64,000 nucleotides of DNA from Pararge aegeria. Its lineage: Eukaryota; Arthropoda; Insecta; Lepidoptera; Nymphalidae. Numbering within the stretch: position 1 is the stretch's first letter; each line of letters opens with the position of its first letter. Of the stretch, positions 47,812 to 60,673 are shown piece by piece. The notes beneath the pieces are model-generated. The model worked only from the letters and a program-made list of their open reading frames with translations. It did not search any database and was not told where the DNA came from. Position numbers and translations under genes: made by a program. The stretch is from the NCBI RefSeq assembly GCF_905163445.1, contig NC_053187.1, forward strand, positions 8,370,001 to 8,434,000, read 5' to 3'.

Positions 47812-48226
47812 CGGCTAGACGGTGGACAGACGACCGTGTTCAGCTGGATCGGGTAAATAAGAGATGGGGACAAAAGTGTTGTGGACATAGAGCATACATG
47901 CATGCTATGAGCCAATGGTTTAACTTGGGCATTATTAATATTGCCCTAGTTGAGGAATTTGATATAATACCAAGCGGATTTTAGGAACAAATTTAAAAAA
48001 TACTGAATTCAAAGCCCGCGATGCTTTTTAAGTTTTTTATGCTAAATATATTTTTTTTATCATTTCAAAGTGGCTAGACGCCAGCCGGTGAATAGACGGC
48101 CACAGTGAGTGGGAATCGGGTAAATAAGAGATAGGGACAAAGGATATGTGGACGTAGAACGTATGCATGATATAAGCCAATTGTATATATAACTTGAGCA
48201 TTATTCATATCGCCCTGGATAATACC
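47812..48226 (+). repeat. Pair of diverged ~150-bp direct repeats
   Basis: 47812-47955 and 48070-48226 share ATCGGGTAAATAAGAGAT, GGGACAAA, GTGGAC.TAGA and GAGCCAAT/AAGCCAAT..AACTTG(G/A)GCATTATT. Period about 258. Confidence 0.75.
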
Positions 48227-49508
48227 GTAGCTTTTAATTAAACAATTGTATAGAAATAGGTGATGTTATCTGTCAGCGTCCCACCTTATTTCGCCTATAT
48301 TTAACGAACCACTTGTTTCGAAAATTAAGAAAGAAAAAAAAGCAAATATCTACTTACTGAAGGATTTTATAAATTAAGTGGGCTACAATGTATAAACACC
48401 ATTCTATACTTGTTTAATTTGCGTCAACCATGCCACCGATCTTCACTAAAAGACACATAATATATAGCTTGCATATAGGAGATGGTCATTGGTCATAGGA
48501 AAAGCACCCGCAAACGTTCCAGGGGCATTTAAAAAACAAGCCTCTACTGTCTAGAGACGGCATCACGGCTAAACCGATTTCGTCGAAATTTTGCATGATG
48601 GGAAACTTTCTCTAGGAGTCGGGATATACTTTTTGTTTTTCTAAAACGAAATGTTTCTGACAACAGATACCCATACTACGTCTAAGCGCCTTAACTCTTT
48701 AATTTATTTAGTTACGATTCCATTACAATGTCATATACTTACCTACATTACATAATTATAATATGAAAAAAATAAATGTCAATCTTATGTAATTACATTT
48801 AAAATGGAACCGCCCTGTGAGGGCGTTGTAACGTGATTTATCAAGAATATATCGAGATATTCATCAAGAATAATTCGCAAGTATGCTAGACATTTTATAT
48901 AATGCCCTGATAGCACTTGGTCCATAGCACGCATACCGATTACTAACCACGGGAACACGGCCAATGAAGCACTATCGCAGATCGGCTGGTCGCTGCCAGT
49001 TGAAAATGTGACATTATGATTTGATTATACTGACACAAATAGTTCAGTTGACAAACATATTATGCTGTGACTTAGTAATGGAATTAAATGAATACTTAGA
49101 TACCTACACTTGCCTAGGTATTCTGCGTTTACATAATTTACTACTTGGCGATATAACATGGCGTATTTTACTCCAAGTTTAAATCAAAACAATAATATTA
49201 CCTGTTTATTAGTTTTTACAGGATATAAAACTTTGTTGTCAGTGTTCAGGAACTTTACAATCTAGTTTCTACGTCGCCATTCTTTATAATTAAGTGACGA
49301 CCTCTCTATAAGTGGGAGGTCCTGACAGGGGAATTTGGGAACTTACAATTTCTGAATTTTCTCCTGTCTGGTCTGGTAGGAGGCTAAGTCCTTGGCTATT
49401 TACCATACTACCGACAAAGAAATGGTGGCAAAATTACGCAGTAAGGAGTTTAATAATATAACTTGCAATACCTCCAACATACCCTATTAGCACTTCCCAC
49501 CAGCATAG

Positions 49509-49960
49509 GCAGGAGACAAAAACTATATCCCCCGATTATTTCCCCTAACTAGTGTTAAAATTAACGAGTCCACCTACGAAAGCACGGCAGCAGGGAATAG
49601 GAGAAGTTTATCCCCGTTATTATTACAATGTACTTGTATATATAACTTGGATATTATTCACACTTGTTTGTCAACGCTCGGAGAGATGATAAACGTATGT
49701 GAGAATTGTCTTTTCTTTTCCCCAGCAGGGCGTGAGATAAAAATTATATCCCCCGATTACATCTCCTGACAAGGGATATAATAAACGTGCCCACCTGCTA
49801 AATCACTGGAACATGGAGTAGGAGAAGTTTACCCCCGTTTAGTAATACACATATGTTATGTGGATATTAATTCCACTTGTGCGCCAGTGCTCTGCTCTGA
49901 GAATTGATAAATCTGTGGGAAAAGATTTTTTTTTCCTTTTCCACAGGGAGAGAAATATCT
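49509..49960 (+). repeat. Two diverged tandem copies of a ~216-bp repeat
   Basis: Units start at about 49509 and 49725. Shared blocks are TATATCCCCCGATTA, AGTCCACC/GCCCACC, GGAGAAGTTTA.CCCCGTT, GGATATTA and GAGAATTG. A related, interrupted copy lies at 33160-33600. Confidence 0.75.
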
Positions 49961-50532
49961 TCTGTCCATACTAGTCGTGCTGGTAATAAATAAAATTAAA
50001 ATTATAATATTAATACGGTCAAGGGTCGTGTAGGGTAATTAAAAAAAACAATGAAATATATGTCGAGCTGGAAAATAATGGCACTCCTTAATGAGGAACG
50101 GCAATTACCTCGGAATAATTGTTAAAGCTTAATAAACAGTGCTATTTTTCAACCATTAGTGTACATCGAAATTAGTCGTAGGTACCTACTTATAACATTG
50201 AAGCGTGCTATTTTTTTTTCAATCATGTTAAGGGTCCCATATGTAGGCCATCCATTGCGTGCGATCCTTCCGTTGCGATCCAAAATTATTTAAGTCTATA
50301 TTTCGCATCGGATTATAGCGTAGTGTGTATTGTAAACAAAAATATGTTTATAAAGAGTAGGAAAATAAAAGGATAAGTAGATAGGTGGGTAAATGGAGTC
50401 GAGAGTTCTATTCAAACATCTATGATGCAGCTGCGATGCGTGAAAAGGGTTAGGGGCCAATGACATGGGGTTTTATGCCACGGTAAGCATACTTGAGGAT
50501 GAAAAGAACTGTACCTAAGTTTAGTTAGTTTT

Positions 50533-50795
50533 TGACGGCCGATTGGCGCAGTTTGCAGCGACCCTGCTTTCTGAGTCCCAAGGCCGCGGGTTCGATTCCC
50601 ACTACTGGAAAATGTTTGTGTGATGAGCATGAATGTTTTTCGGTGTCTGGGTGTTTATATGTATTTTCTAAGTATTTATGTATATAATTCATAAAAATAT
50701 TCATCAGGCATCTTAGTACCCATAACACAAGCTACGCTTACGTTGGGGCTAGATGGCGATGTGAGTATTGTCGTAGTATATTTATTTATTTATTT
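50533..50795 (+). mobile_element. SINE family 1, near full length
   Basis: tRNA-like head GACGGCCGATTGGCGCAG (A-box-like) with a B-box-like GGTTCGATTCCCAC. The body includes CATAAAAATATTCATCAGGC and a tail of TTTATTTATTT. It is the clearest full copy with 59.0 kb. Confidence 0.8.
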
Positions 50796-53700
50796 AGTAT
50801 AAGATTTGCATGCTCGCAAACGTGGAGTCTTTATCGAGTATTGAAAAACTGTTACTATTATACTGTATAAATAAATAAAGTCGGCTGGCGAGAGCATCGA
50901 TTTGTCAATAGATAAATAGATTCCTAGCTAGTTTCCGACTGACGCAGTTAGTACCTACCTACATAATGATTCGTACACTTTTATCAAATAAACATTAAGC
51001 ATCGCAAGTGATTAAGGACATTCCAAGCATATCCGACGTAATTTCATACAAATAAAGGCCCGATGAATCTTAATGAGTGTAATAAATGACGCGTTATGCC
51101 GGGAATGTGGGCATGTGTATGACATTATTCCAAAAGCCGACGACCTCTGTAGCACAGTGGTGTCAGAGATTCCGGGTTCGATACATCCATACTAATATTA
51201 TAAATACGAATGTACGTCTGTTTATTTGTTTTTTAACTTTATTCCGCTCAACCACAATAGCTACGTTACCTAGCTACTTTGTGATGATATATTTAAAAAT
51301 AATTATACTTATCTACTGCTACAATTTTTAATCCCATAAAAGCAAACTATCTTGATGAAAGCTTGGTATAGCTAAAGGTCAAGATAAAGCTTGCATTCTA
51401 GATACCTACGGCACTTATTGGCCCGGCGAAACCAACGTTTCCCGAGGGATTTAAAGTAAAACATGACCCGACTTCCAAAGATACCCTTGCCATGTAGAAT
51501 GTAGTAAGTGAGTACAGCGTTGGTGATGATTATTTTAACAGTACGACGAGACATTCACACAAAAAAAACATTTTACCTTCAACTTTTTTTTAAATTTTAA
51601 CTATTTGTTGCTCGCGACTTCGTCCGCGTCAATTTCGGTATTTCATCCTTCAAGGACCGTCGGTTTACCCGGGGATTGTTTCTGGGTAATAATGATTACT
51701 TTAATCAGGTACCTATAACAGTTAGACATATAGCCTTACGGACATTTTTTTTCAGCAATGATAATTACAATAAACACGCAGTACATTATTTTTCAATCCA
51801 GAATCCAGTCATCTCACAATTTTAACCACAGAACCAGTTACCTTTTTTTTATAAATTGTTTTAAAGACTCTTCAGATTTGCGCTAGATTTACAAAACTGT
51901 GAAGCCCACAGCTACGTTTGCTTGTTCTTGATTAGATGACTGGTCACGACCGAGCCGTAACAATAGTAAAACTACCTGATGTCGGGCAGTACGACAGCGG
52001 AAGGATACGGAATAGATCAGCCGGCATAAATTTGTAGAGTAGGTACCTTTAGGGTCCCTTCATACAGGACGTAAAAAATTCACGCGCAAGCTTAGGCATT
52101 CTCTAGGCGCGCGACCAAGCAGCGAACATGCGCGAAAAGATGGTAGAAGTTCATTCAATTTTTAACTTTTTCGCTTTTTCGTTCTGTCAGAACTAATCCT
52201 TATGTACAGTTAATATAAGTAGCTATTATATTTACTTAGTATGTTTTTTTCATATTGTTACATCACGCGATATGTTTCCGGTTTGATTATAAAAACAAAA
52301 CACTGTAATTCGGTTTTATAAATTTATAAACAAAACATACTTATAATATTTACCCATTTGCCCAGTGTGGATTAATGGACTTCACAAGCCTTAGAGGACA
52401 TTATGGAGAAATCTCAGGCATGCCGGTTTCTTCACGATGTTTTTATTTAACGTTGCAGCAAGTTAGGTATATTATAATTACTTAAAACGCACATTACTTC
52501 CATTACATAGGCCTTTGGTTATCCATATATAAACTTCACTAACGTGGAGTCCAATAAAGTGGTCGATGCTAGCAGACTATGATATTTTCCTATATAAATA
52601 AAAGAGGCCAAGTAAATACCCATATCTTCATTATTAACGCAAGTATAGTCGGCAGGATTTTTTGATTAATTTAATTAAAATTAAATAATTTATAGATAAA
52701 CTTTGTCTTTCTTTGCTTTAAAGCTTCTTTTGGAATAAATTTTATTGGTTGGTTACGCTATTTCGGCGGTAAAGGCTCGATGTAGTAGCGCCTACTTATG
52801 AATCCCCCGCGACAGACGCGTGTGGTAACGTATCTGTCGCGTATCGAGAGCGTGAAAATGTCTGTTTCAAACATTCTAATCTCTATATTCTACAATTATA
52901 TATCATTTTGTCATTTAAAGTTTTATTTGATGACTAAATTAAATTAGTTAAAAGTTGCTTGTAATCTTTTTATTTTATCACCCTATATCTGCATTTTATT
53001 ACCTCTTGCTTTGTTATTATGTTTAACTCTCTACACATTTTAATTTAAAAAGTATAAACTTACTTCTGTAGAGGAAAACACTGCGGAATTTATTAAACGT
53101 ATGCCTAATTCACTTGGCTCTTTGAATAACGAGAACAGACAGGAAGAAATTGCTGACAAGTGGTTAATTCATTAAAAAATGTCGTTGAATAATAAGTGAA
53201 ATAAATTCATAAGTATTATGATATTCATTAGTATTATTATTGCCACACACACTTAATCAGACAAAAAAGTTAGCGTTCATATTTTTATACAAACTTTTAT
53301 CAAACACGAAAAAGGCGTTACTATGTTTTGCATTATGTATGTTCGTTGTTCTATTTTAATATCTAACAATATAGCTACAATTTCACGAATTTTTAAATAT
53401 ATTGTTGAATTGGGTTTTGATACTATCGGTATTCAAGTACACGGTCACGAAGCCGTTCAACGGAACAGGAACTAGTTATTATGTATCGCATAAGGTGCTT
53501 AAACGTTACTTATGGTTATGACGGTGGCATTTAAACATCTAAGCTACAGAGCAGCTAATGCCCGCTACTTTGTCAGCTTTTAACTGAATGAAACATATTT
53601 TTTTGAAGTTAACTGAAATTGTGTCAGGACCTAAAAAGTTAGTTTTTCTCTTATTCTTACTTTCAACGTGTCGTGTTCTTTGTTCGGGACTGATGAAAGG

Positions 53701-54954
53701 TTAGAATTTCGTCTAGTGAAAATCATTCAAGGTATTAAACCTTACTAAAAAAACATTTACTATTGATTTGCGTTTTATGGGCTAGTTATCGACCATGTAT
53801 GTTTGGCAGTAGCTTAATGTTGCTTTTCAGTTTACTTGTTTTCTTTGAGGATTGTACCTAATCGCTTAATTTTCTGCTTCCATCAACCTGCGTTTTAGCA
53901 TTTACTGATAAATAAAAGGTTTTGAAAAGGGCTTCATTATAATCTAGAGGCTCCTTACTCCTTAGTATAATTGAAGGGGTAAAGAAAAACCGTCCTTCTA
54001 GCAGGCGATTTAACTTCAAACATAGGTATGAGTTGGTTTATAGCTATTTAGATACTTATTATCGATTCTTTCGACTGAAGAGCTTTCATACCCGGTAACT
54101 GACAAGGTGTACCTAATACCTACATGCGTTTTCTTTAAAAACTCATGCATTTACTCATAGTAACAACTAAGTAAGTACATAGCTATACAAGCTAACTTTA
54201 CGGATTAATTCCATTAGTTTTGTATTAAATCGTAAATGTAAAACATAAATATTCTTTATTTGTTTACATTTACAACCCCGCTTTGGTTGTCACTACGTGT
54301 CCAACCGTAGAGTAGTAAATGCAAATAACAATCAACGCTAACTATTAGTGTTAAGGTGCAATTCAGCTATAGCACACGCTGCTTAGGCGTATATAACGCA
54401 ATTTTTTCAAGATAAAGGGAGTGTATCTTCTGTACTTATTTCTATAATCCCTTCAGCGCAAGCCAAGTTAAGTCAAACTGTGATCGTTAGACCGCTTTTT
54501 ATCCAGTGGTTATCTTACTACAGCAAAGTAGGTAGATTTAGAATTGTACATAAATCCTGTATTTTTTTACATTATAAAATCTTCCGCACTTTTTGCAGCT
54601 GCTATTTAAATTCAACCTTGCTTCAAAATTGATGCAGTATGCATTGCGTTAAACGTAAAATGTACTAAGAGCAGCTAATAACAATTAGCTCAGTCTACAT
54701 TATTTGTCGGAATTTAACCCTTAGCACTTCGTGGTCCATATTCAAACATGATAACCACTAGACCAACGAGGTGAAGGTTCCTTTATTATTGTACAAATAT
54801 AGATCCTATAGTGAACAAAAATTATATTGTTTGTGTGGAAAATACCATTTTAATAACGATAAGACATTTGTAATAATATGCAGGGTCAATGACTATATCA
54901 TTATTCTGTGACACTACATTCAATAGGTAGATATAGAAAACATATAATTGGTCT
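50796..54954. other. Intronic, no gene seen
   Basis: A tRNA-like SINE head joined to TCCATACTAATATTATAAAT lies near 51140-51240, an antisense CGCGACTTCGTCCGCG scrap near 51610, and a small inverted pair GCGACAGA/TCTGTCGC at about 52808-52840. Otherwise AT-rich DNA. Confidence 0.5.
52357..52500 (-). mobile_element. SINE family 2, body part, antisense
   Basis: Reversed body: CATTATGGAGAAATCTCAGG, CGGTTTCTTCACGATG and ACTTAAAACGCAC. Confidence 0.65.
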
Positions 54955-55415
54955 TGCGGCTTGTTCGACTATGGATTGTGAGCGGACCGCATAAGGTTTC
55001 ATTTTCGGATGGGCTAGTATTATTAGGTAGAGATAGTGACTTTCAGCTCTAGTCCCGAGTTCGGAGAACTTGTCTACCCCTGTGCCTTGGAGAGCATGTT
55101 AAGACGTCGACTATGGATTATGAGATCCGAGGTTCGATCTCCAGGGCGGGCTAGGATATATTATTATTAATTAGGTAGAGTTATATTTGTGTTAGGAAAA
55201 ATTCAGCACTAGTCCCGAGTTAGGAAAACGTGTCCACCCCCGTGGCCTGGAGAGCATGTTAAGCCATCGTTACCGGTTGTTATCACAAAGAAGTCGTAAT
55301 AATCGTTAAAAACCCGCCAGCCTTCATTGGAACGGCGTGGAGGGTGCAAGCTGTAACTACCTCTCTTCGATAAGAGCAGGCGAGTGCCCAGCAGTGGGAT
55401 ATTATGAGTAAGTAT
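54955..55415 (+). mobile_element. SINE-like family 3 with tandem head
   Basis: Two head units of about 155-160 bp in tandem share CGACTATGGATT, CTAGTCCCGAGTT and GGAGAGCATGTTAAG. The second carries a B-box-like AGGTTCGATCTCC. A 3' part with CGCCAGCCTTCATTGG and GCCCAGCAGTGGGATATTA follows. Degenerate reverse pieces lie at 12065-12320 and 39105-39300. Confidence 0.6.
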
Positions 55416-55684
55416 GATAACATGTTAAACACAAAGACGGTTTCGAAAAGTTTGTTTTGAACACGAAATTAAGTTCAAATACTCGTTAAAGCTTGGCAGA
55501 CAAATCTCCGAGGAATACAGAGTTGATTGTTTTGTTGAAATCATTTTATTAAGGCTAATTAGAAATGTGCTGCGAAATGAGACGACGCGAAACTGTATCT
55601 AATTAGCTAAAGTCCATTGTTAGTCTGGAAACTGGAATAATACTACGTTAATACATAACAGACCTAGTTTTTTAGGTGTGTTAA

Positions 55685-55830
55685 AATTCAAAATTTATTT
55701 ATTTCAGGCCTTATGAAGCGTCAAGAATGTTTGTTTGTAGTAGTTACTCTACCATCGGTGCGGAAAGCAGATTCTTTCGGCAAGAAACTCAATAGATGCC
55801 CTTTTCCAACACTAACATTTACAATATTTT
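55685..55830 (-). mobile_element. LINE 3' end fragment, antisense
   Basis: The AAAATTCAAAATTTATTTAT motif followed by TTCAGGCCTTATGAAGC resembles the antisense 3' end of a common lepidopteran LINE. Similar short starts occur at 22530 and 10185, and a sense end at 28835-28870. Confidence 0.4.
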
Positions 55831-57939
55831 TTCTATCTACTTAGGTAGGTAGATACTTGTAGGCGTGGCGATGGCTACGTGGTGATTTGATTTTTTTTTT
55901 CGCAAATCATATCGTAGAAGATAAGTACTCAGGATACCTACGAAATGAAGGGGATTCGTCTTCAAAAGAAAGCCCCTCGCGAATTTATTAAACGTTGTCT
56001 TATTTCCATAGCAATTCGAGTCCAGTCAATATTTTTGTTGATTTAACGAGTATTTTATATATTTAACAGCTCTATTTAGCAGGAAAATTCACTCACGCTA
56101 CCTACGTTAGAATGATATTGAAAGGGGCTAACTAAAGAATATAATTTACAACAATTACGATAAAGGGTAGATGAAAGTTTGTATGGCGGTTCTGTTATTT
56201 TGCATCTTGAAGCACAAATTATTATTAGTTTGTTTACAAATAATATTAAAAAAAGACCTTCCTGAATCTAGCACCACCTGGTTCACAAATAAGAATAACG
56301 AATGCCCTTCCTTGCTTCCGTTTTCTCCACTGCCGATAATATTATGGGTATCTCGTATCTTCACATCAATAAAGAAAATAGGTTTATTCTAACAAGCGTG
56401 CTCTACCTTAGGCTAAATCATCACTTACCATTAGGTGTACTGCAGGTAAAGCGATGATCTTGCTTCGAAATATTAGTTTACAAAGTAAGCAAAACGTAGG
56501 TAGGTATTAGGTATTTAAACCACTGTCACCTGAAAGTTTCCAAAAGGAAAGTCACATGGTGATCGAACCTTGACATTCCGAGCGGTAAAAATAATAATCT
56601 ATTTTAACACGACCGGCAACACAGTGTAATTTAAACGCTATGTTATGATAATAAAGTCGAAGTTCGATTATTCCGGGTTTATAGAATGCCCGCATTTGGG
56701 GTGCGGTGCCTGTCTTTTACGATTGCTGCCACCCCTGCTGCGCTTGCGCACGTGTCTTTGAAGGGTCGGGGACTGGCAGATGTTCAACAGTTTCGAGGCT
56801 GCCCGAGACTTGTAAAGCGACGGTTATCTTCAATCTACAACGGGGGTTTTTTTTATAAACAAAATTGTTATGTATATATTTTATAGCTGGGTAGATATTT
56901 TTTGTTCATAGTTTTATGCGTGTGTAGGTATTTCGAGTTTTAAAGATACAGGTACGGGTACTTATCTATCGTGAAAAGGTATTAAGCAATGCAGTAGGTA
57001 ACTAACTCATGCACATACAAAAAAAAAAAAAGAATTTTCGGGTTTATAATTTGCAATAGTAGCACCTTTAATACCAATTAAGATTCATTGTACCTACCAC
57101 AATCGTGGTTGTTTTAAATATCGAAACATTGTAATGCCAGAGTAAAATGGAACTCATCTCACTAATTATAATGCTTAAATTTGTGCACACGTCTACAACC
57201 AGCGCACCTAGCGGAATTTTTGTGAAATAAAAATAAGCATTGCAGTATCTTTCAATTAAGAATATATGACAATTAGTTGTGTTTTGATTTTTTTTTTTCG
57301 ATTCTCTTTCTATCGACTAGGTGGTTAAGTGGGAGCAATGATGAAGGAAATATTTAATAGTTAATGATTTAGTTTCCATAAGAACGTTTCAATACAGACT
57401 AAATGGTGCATCTTGGTATAGAGAGCCTACATTATAGAACTACGAAATGAGGTAGAGGTGAGTTAGTTGGTATAATATTCTAGGTAATACTTACATGCCT
57501 ATCTAGTAAGTATCCAAGGACTGAATTCTCAAACGAATACCTAAGTATTGAATAATAATATACCTACGTTAGTACTATTGCTCTATGCTCTAGGCATGTC
57601 CAACTTAATCTATGCGCACGCCGGTGACCATCCACACTAATATCATAAATGCAAAAGTGGGTTTGTTTGTTTGTCCTTACTTTACGTCTGAACTAAACAA
57701 CCTATAGACTTCATTTTTGACATAAAGTTAGTTGAAAGGACGGAGAAAACAAGCAGTACCGACAGGATTAGTAAAAATCGTCATAAACGCGGACAAAGAA
57801 TGTGGGCAGCAGCAAGTATAAAATATAAAGTTTATTAAATTTTTTTAGTTATTCGTAGTGGGAAGGAACCTTCTATAAATTCAGTAGAAGTCAATATTTT
57901 GAGCGAGTTTTTGGAATATTGATATCATAACCATGAAAG

Positions 57940-58074
57940 CAGTCGCGTGCACTCCATACATGCGCAAAAGCACTGCCTACCCTAATTCTTTTTTTAAGTG
58001 GTATAGGAGGGTGATTTTTACATTTTATCCTATCTTCGTGCCTACCCTAGTTAAAATACCTGTTCACGCCACTG
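57940..58074. mobile_element. hAT-type MITE, copy 3 (degenerate)
   Basis: The ends CAGTCGCGTGCAC and GTTCACGCCACTG match the 14-kb elements. The interior GCCTACCCTA motif also recurs there. No clear 8-bp target duplication remains, so this is an older copy. Confidence 0.6.
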
Positions 58075-58611
58075 CAAGTCCGCCCGGTGTCTTACGGTGC
58101 TAGGGTGAAAAGGTTAAGGGAGAACCAGATCGAATAGCTCCTGAACATTATCTCCGCAGTATAATAGGTGCCTATCTACATCCTATATAAAAAACTTTTT
58201 AGCTTACGATGATAATCTTAACTTGGGCTTCCAGTATAGGTAAGTTTCGACTGTGTACCTAAGTAGGTACCTAGTGAAATTATTACTGAGAAAATATGAG
58301 CAAAAGGTGATCCTAACACTTTGGATAAGGTTTCTGTTTTTTGATTAGCTAATGGTGTTAGGAAACAAAAAATTACGAAAAGCGTTAACGTTTTGTCAAA
58401 CGACATGTCACAAATGTTAAATATTTGTTACAATGGCAGCCCGATGATAAGAGTTCGATAATACTACGCCTGATTACTCAATGTGACCCACGGGCCGTGC
58501 TAAGATCGCTTCACACTTTAGGCAGACTATTGATGCAGCTTCAAACTTGTGACGCAATCCTTTTTGCGCTGCATACCAACCTACGGTCTTTAATAATAAA
58601 CGGTACTGAAT

Positions 58612-58925
58612 GTTGAGTCGACCGTTGTTGTTCCGATCGTCGTTTCAGTCAATGGTCTTCTCGCGAAAAGCTTCGACCAACATCTCAAGAAGCTTTCGCT
58701 TGGTTTTTGGATCAAGGGTCGGATACAGAAGGGTCGAAAAGTCCTTGAAACGGCGCGTATTGTGAGGAGGTTTCTCACTCTGGAGCCCTGACCACCGGTT
58801 GCTTGGGCATTCAAAAGCCCCGCAAGCGGAGGGTGGAAGTTTTTTTTTGTTGTGGTGTTTTTTAATTTATTCTTAAGCATTGTAAATAATTAAAAAAAAA
58901 AATAATAATAAATGATAGAGATAAA
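58612..58925 (+). mobile_element. Second 3' fragment of the same RLE-type LINE
   Basis: Near-identical to the last part of the 6.9-8.2 kb element: the same endonuclease C-terminus, the same end (GGAGCCCTGACCACCGG) and the same tail ending in AAATGATAGAG. It is more strongly 5'-truncated, starting at about the GTTGAGTCGACC point. The high identity suggests both came from a recently active source. Confidence 0.85.
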
Positions 58926-58989
58926 AAAAACGGTACTTATCTAGGTATATCAAAAAAATTATGTTTCTTCATCATCATCACTTCATCAT

Positions 58990-59268
58990 GACGGCCGATT
59001 GGCGCAGTGGGCGACCCTGCTTTCTGAGTCCAAGGCCGTGGGTTCGATTCCCACAACTGGAAAACGTTTGTGTGAAGAACACGAATGTTGTTCAGTGTCT
59101 GGGTGTTTATACCTATGTATATTATAAGTTTTTATGTATATTATTCATAAAAATATTCATCAGTTATCTTAGTACCCATAACACAAGCTACGCTTACTTT
59201 GGGACTAGATGGCGGTGTGTGTATTGTCATTGTCCTTGTCGTTGTGTTGTCGTAGAGTAAAAAAAAAG
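58990..59268 (+). mobile_element. SINE family 1, near full length
   Basis: Head ACGGCCGATTGGCGCAGTGG, B-box GGTTCGATTCCCACAACTGG, body through GGGACTAGATGGCGGTGTG. It ends in a short A run instead of the usual TTTATTT tail. Confidence 0.8.
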
Positions 59269-59286
59269 TCATTTTCAACATCGACT

Positions 59287-59378
59287 TATTACCGGCCCAC
59301 TACAGGGCACGGGTCTTCTACAATGAGAAGAGGTTAAGACTGTAGTCCAAACGCTGGCCCGGTGTGGATCGGTGCCAG
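59287..59378 (-). mobile_element. SINE family 2, 3' part, antisense
   Basis: ATTACCGGCCCACTACAGGG, CACGGGTCTTCTACAATGAG and GCTGGCCCGGTGTGGATCGG. Confidence 0.65.
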
Positions 59379-60271
59379 TGATAATACTTGGTAGTTAATT
59401 AAGATTCAAAGCCTGAGTTACTCATCGGGAAACTTAGGCTTTGAAGAGCCAAACCCTACTTCCTGCCTGAGATAAGTGAGAGTATCATAATGTCCGATGG
59501 GTTGACGGTGTTCGACTCTTTGCTACAATACAACTTTGCTACACTACAACTTTGCAACTGGCAGAGCTATATCAGTTACTTTGGTTATTGTACGGATCTA
59601 CTCTGATATGACCCCATAGCTCTCTTCACCACTAGCTAAAGCCCTCTTCTGAGAACTAGTTACTCGGAGCCTAGTTTAAACATTAGGGCTCGAAGAATTC
59701 GGGAGGAAAATAAAGTCTCGTTGCGGCAAGTGTGAGCAGGAAGGCGACAGGATAATACGTTGTGTAAGTAAAGTAAGTAGGTAGGTAGGCTACCTATCTA
59801 GAATCGTATGCTGTGTGACTTTACGCCCAAAGGCGTATATCACTCGCATTCCACGCTATTATGTTTGCGAGATTCCTCGCCATGCTCACCGAATGCCCCC
59901 GCTCCGACTAGCGGCAGATTTTTTGCGTGGCGCGTTCGTAAATCAAACCGGTAGGTACCTACGTACTTACTCGTACTTATTTCGATAGCTGCTTATTTGA
60001 TGCTCACGATCGTTGTCTCTCTAATTGCGTTGTAGTTATTACAATTATTCAAAACCTAATTTTAAAACTTCAAAAATGGAATCGTTTCTTTGACACAAAC
60101 TTAGTGAAAACAGTAGGTATAGGAGCAGACTACACTTAGCGCGATTTTAAGTTATGAAACAGGGTTTGATAGACAATACAAATGTAAAATTGTAAGGGAA
60201 CCTAAAACAATACAAAGAAGAATAGTGTGACTCTCAAAGAATGTAACACGTTATATTTAATAGCTACTTAC

Positions 60272-60534
60272 GTTGTTTCCCACGTTACAACACAATGCAG
60301 TACTGAAAGTTCTTTTTGCGTTAAACACACTATGATAACAAACTTATTTCCACACAAAACTGAGTTTATAAAAGCTAATATAGTTTATCAAAATATTGTT
60401 ATCTTTAAAACAATGTTACAAAACCGGCGAAGAATAAAAATCAATATGAAACAATTCGCAAAAACAACACGGGTCAACACTACCCGGAATTACACGATTA
60501 GTAACAATAACTTAGCGACGTGGAGCTAAGCACT
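60272..60534 (-). other. Tgi: Candidate non-coding 5' leader exon of Tgi
   Basis: A strong donor (AACAAC|GTAAGTAG) ends a 263-nt stretch that holds no ATG on the minus strand. About five would be expected by chance at this base composition, so this fits a 5' leader under selection. Its start is set at the Inr-like CTCAGTG. The next usable coding acceptor on this strand is that of the 45.75-kb exon, which needs an upstream partner. The linkage is inference, and intermediate exons are possible. The 100-codon plus-strand open frame over it is taken as a shadow. Confidence 0.5.
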
Positions 60535-60537
60535 GAG
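60531..60537 (-). promoter_or_regulatory. Initiator-like core promoter element
   Basis: CTCAGTG on the minus strand matches the insect initiator (TCAGT). It sits at the upstream edge of the ATG-free leader. No TATA box or downstream promoter element is evident. Confidence 0.35.
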
Positions 60538-60673
60538 TTTTAACCCTCAACATCCATTTTCCTTTAAAAAAACTATTGTAGTATTTGTTGTTATTTTATA
60601 AAATCCAACTACCGCGCCACGACTCTGTTGACGAAATAGTCGCGTTTGACATTTGAGCCGAGCCCACAGCGAA

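Larger units (their letters stand above)
16893..60534 (-). other. Tgi: Tgi / VGLL4-like gene, whole transcription unit (inferred)
   Basis: The span runs from an inferred start site in the right part of the window to a polyadenylation signal past the stop codon. It joins a non-coding leader exon, two alternative first coding exons and four shared coding exons. Every border is GT..AG and every junction keeps the frame. The identity rests on the three Tondu motifs in the last exon, two PPxY motifs, and an N-terminal ALDVLSRAATMV block like the start of human VGLL4. Known role of the family: a nuclear co-repressor that competes with Yorkie/YAP for Scalloped/TEAD and so limits growth. The linkage of the leader exon and the exact transcript ends are inference; the coding exons are much surer. 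Confidence 0.85.

Noticed and set aside
50533..50606. tRNA-like sequences here and in other SINE heads
   Set aside because: A- and B-box-like parts are present, but the ends do not pair into an acceptor stem and each is joined to a SINE body.
60227..60529. 100-aa plus-strand open frame
   Set aside because: It lies antisense over the ATG-free leader, has no recognisable domain, and is biased in composition. The leader explains the region better.
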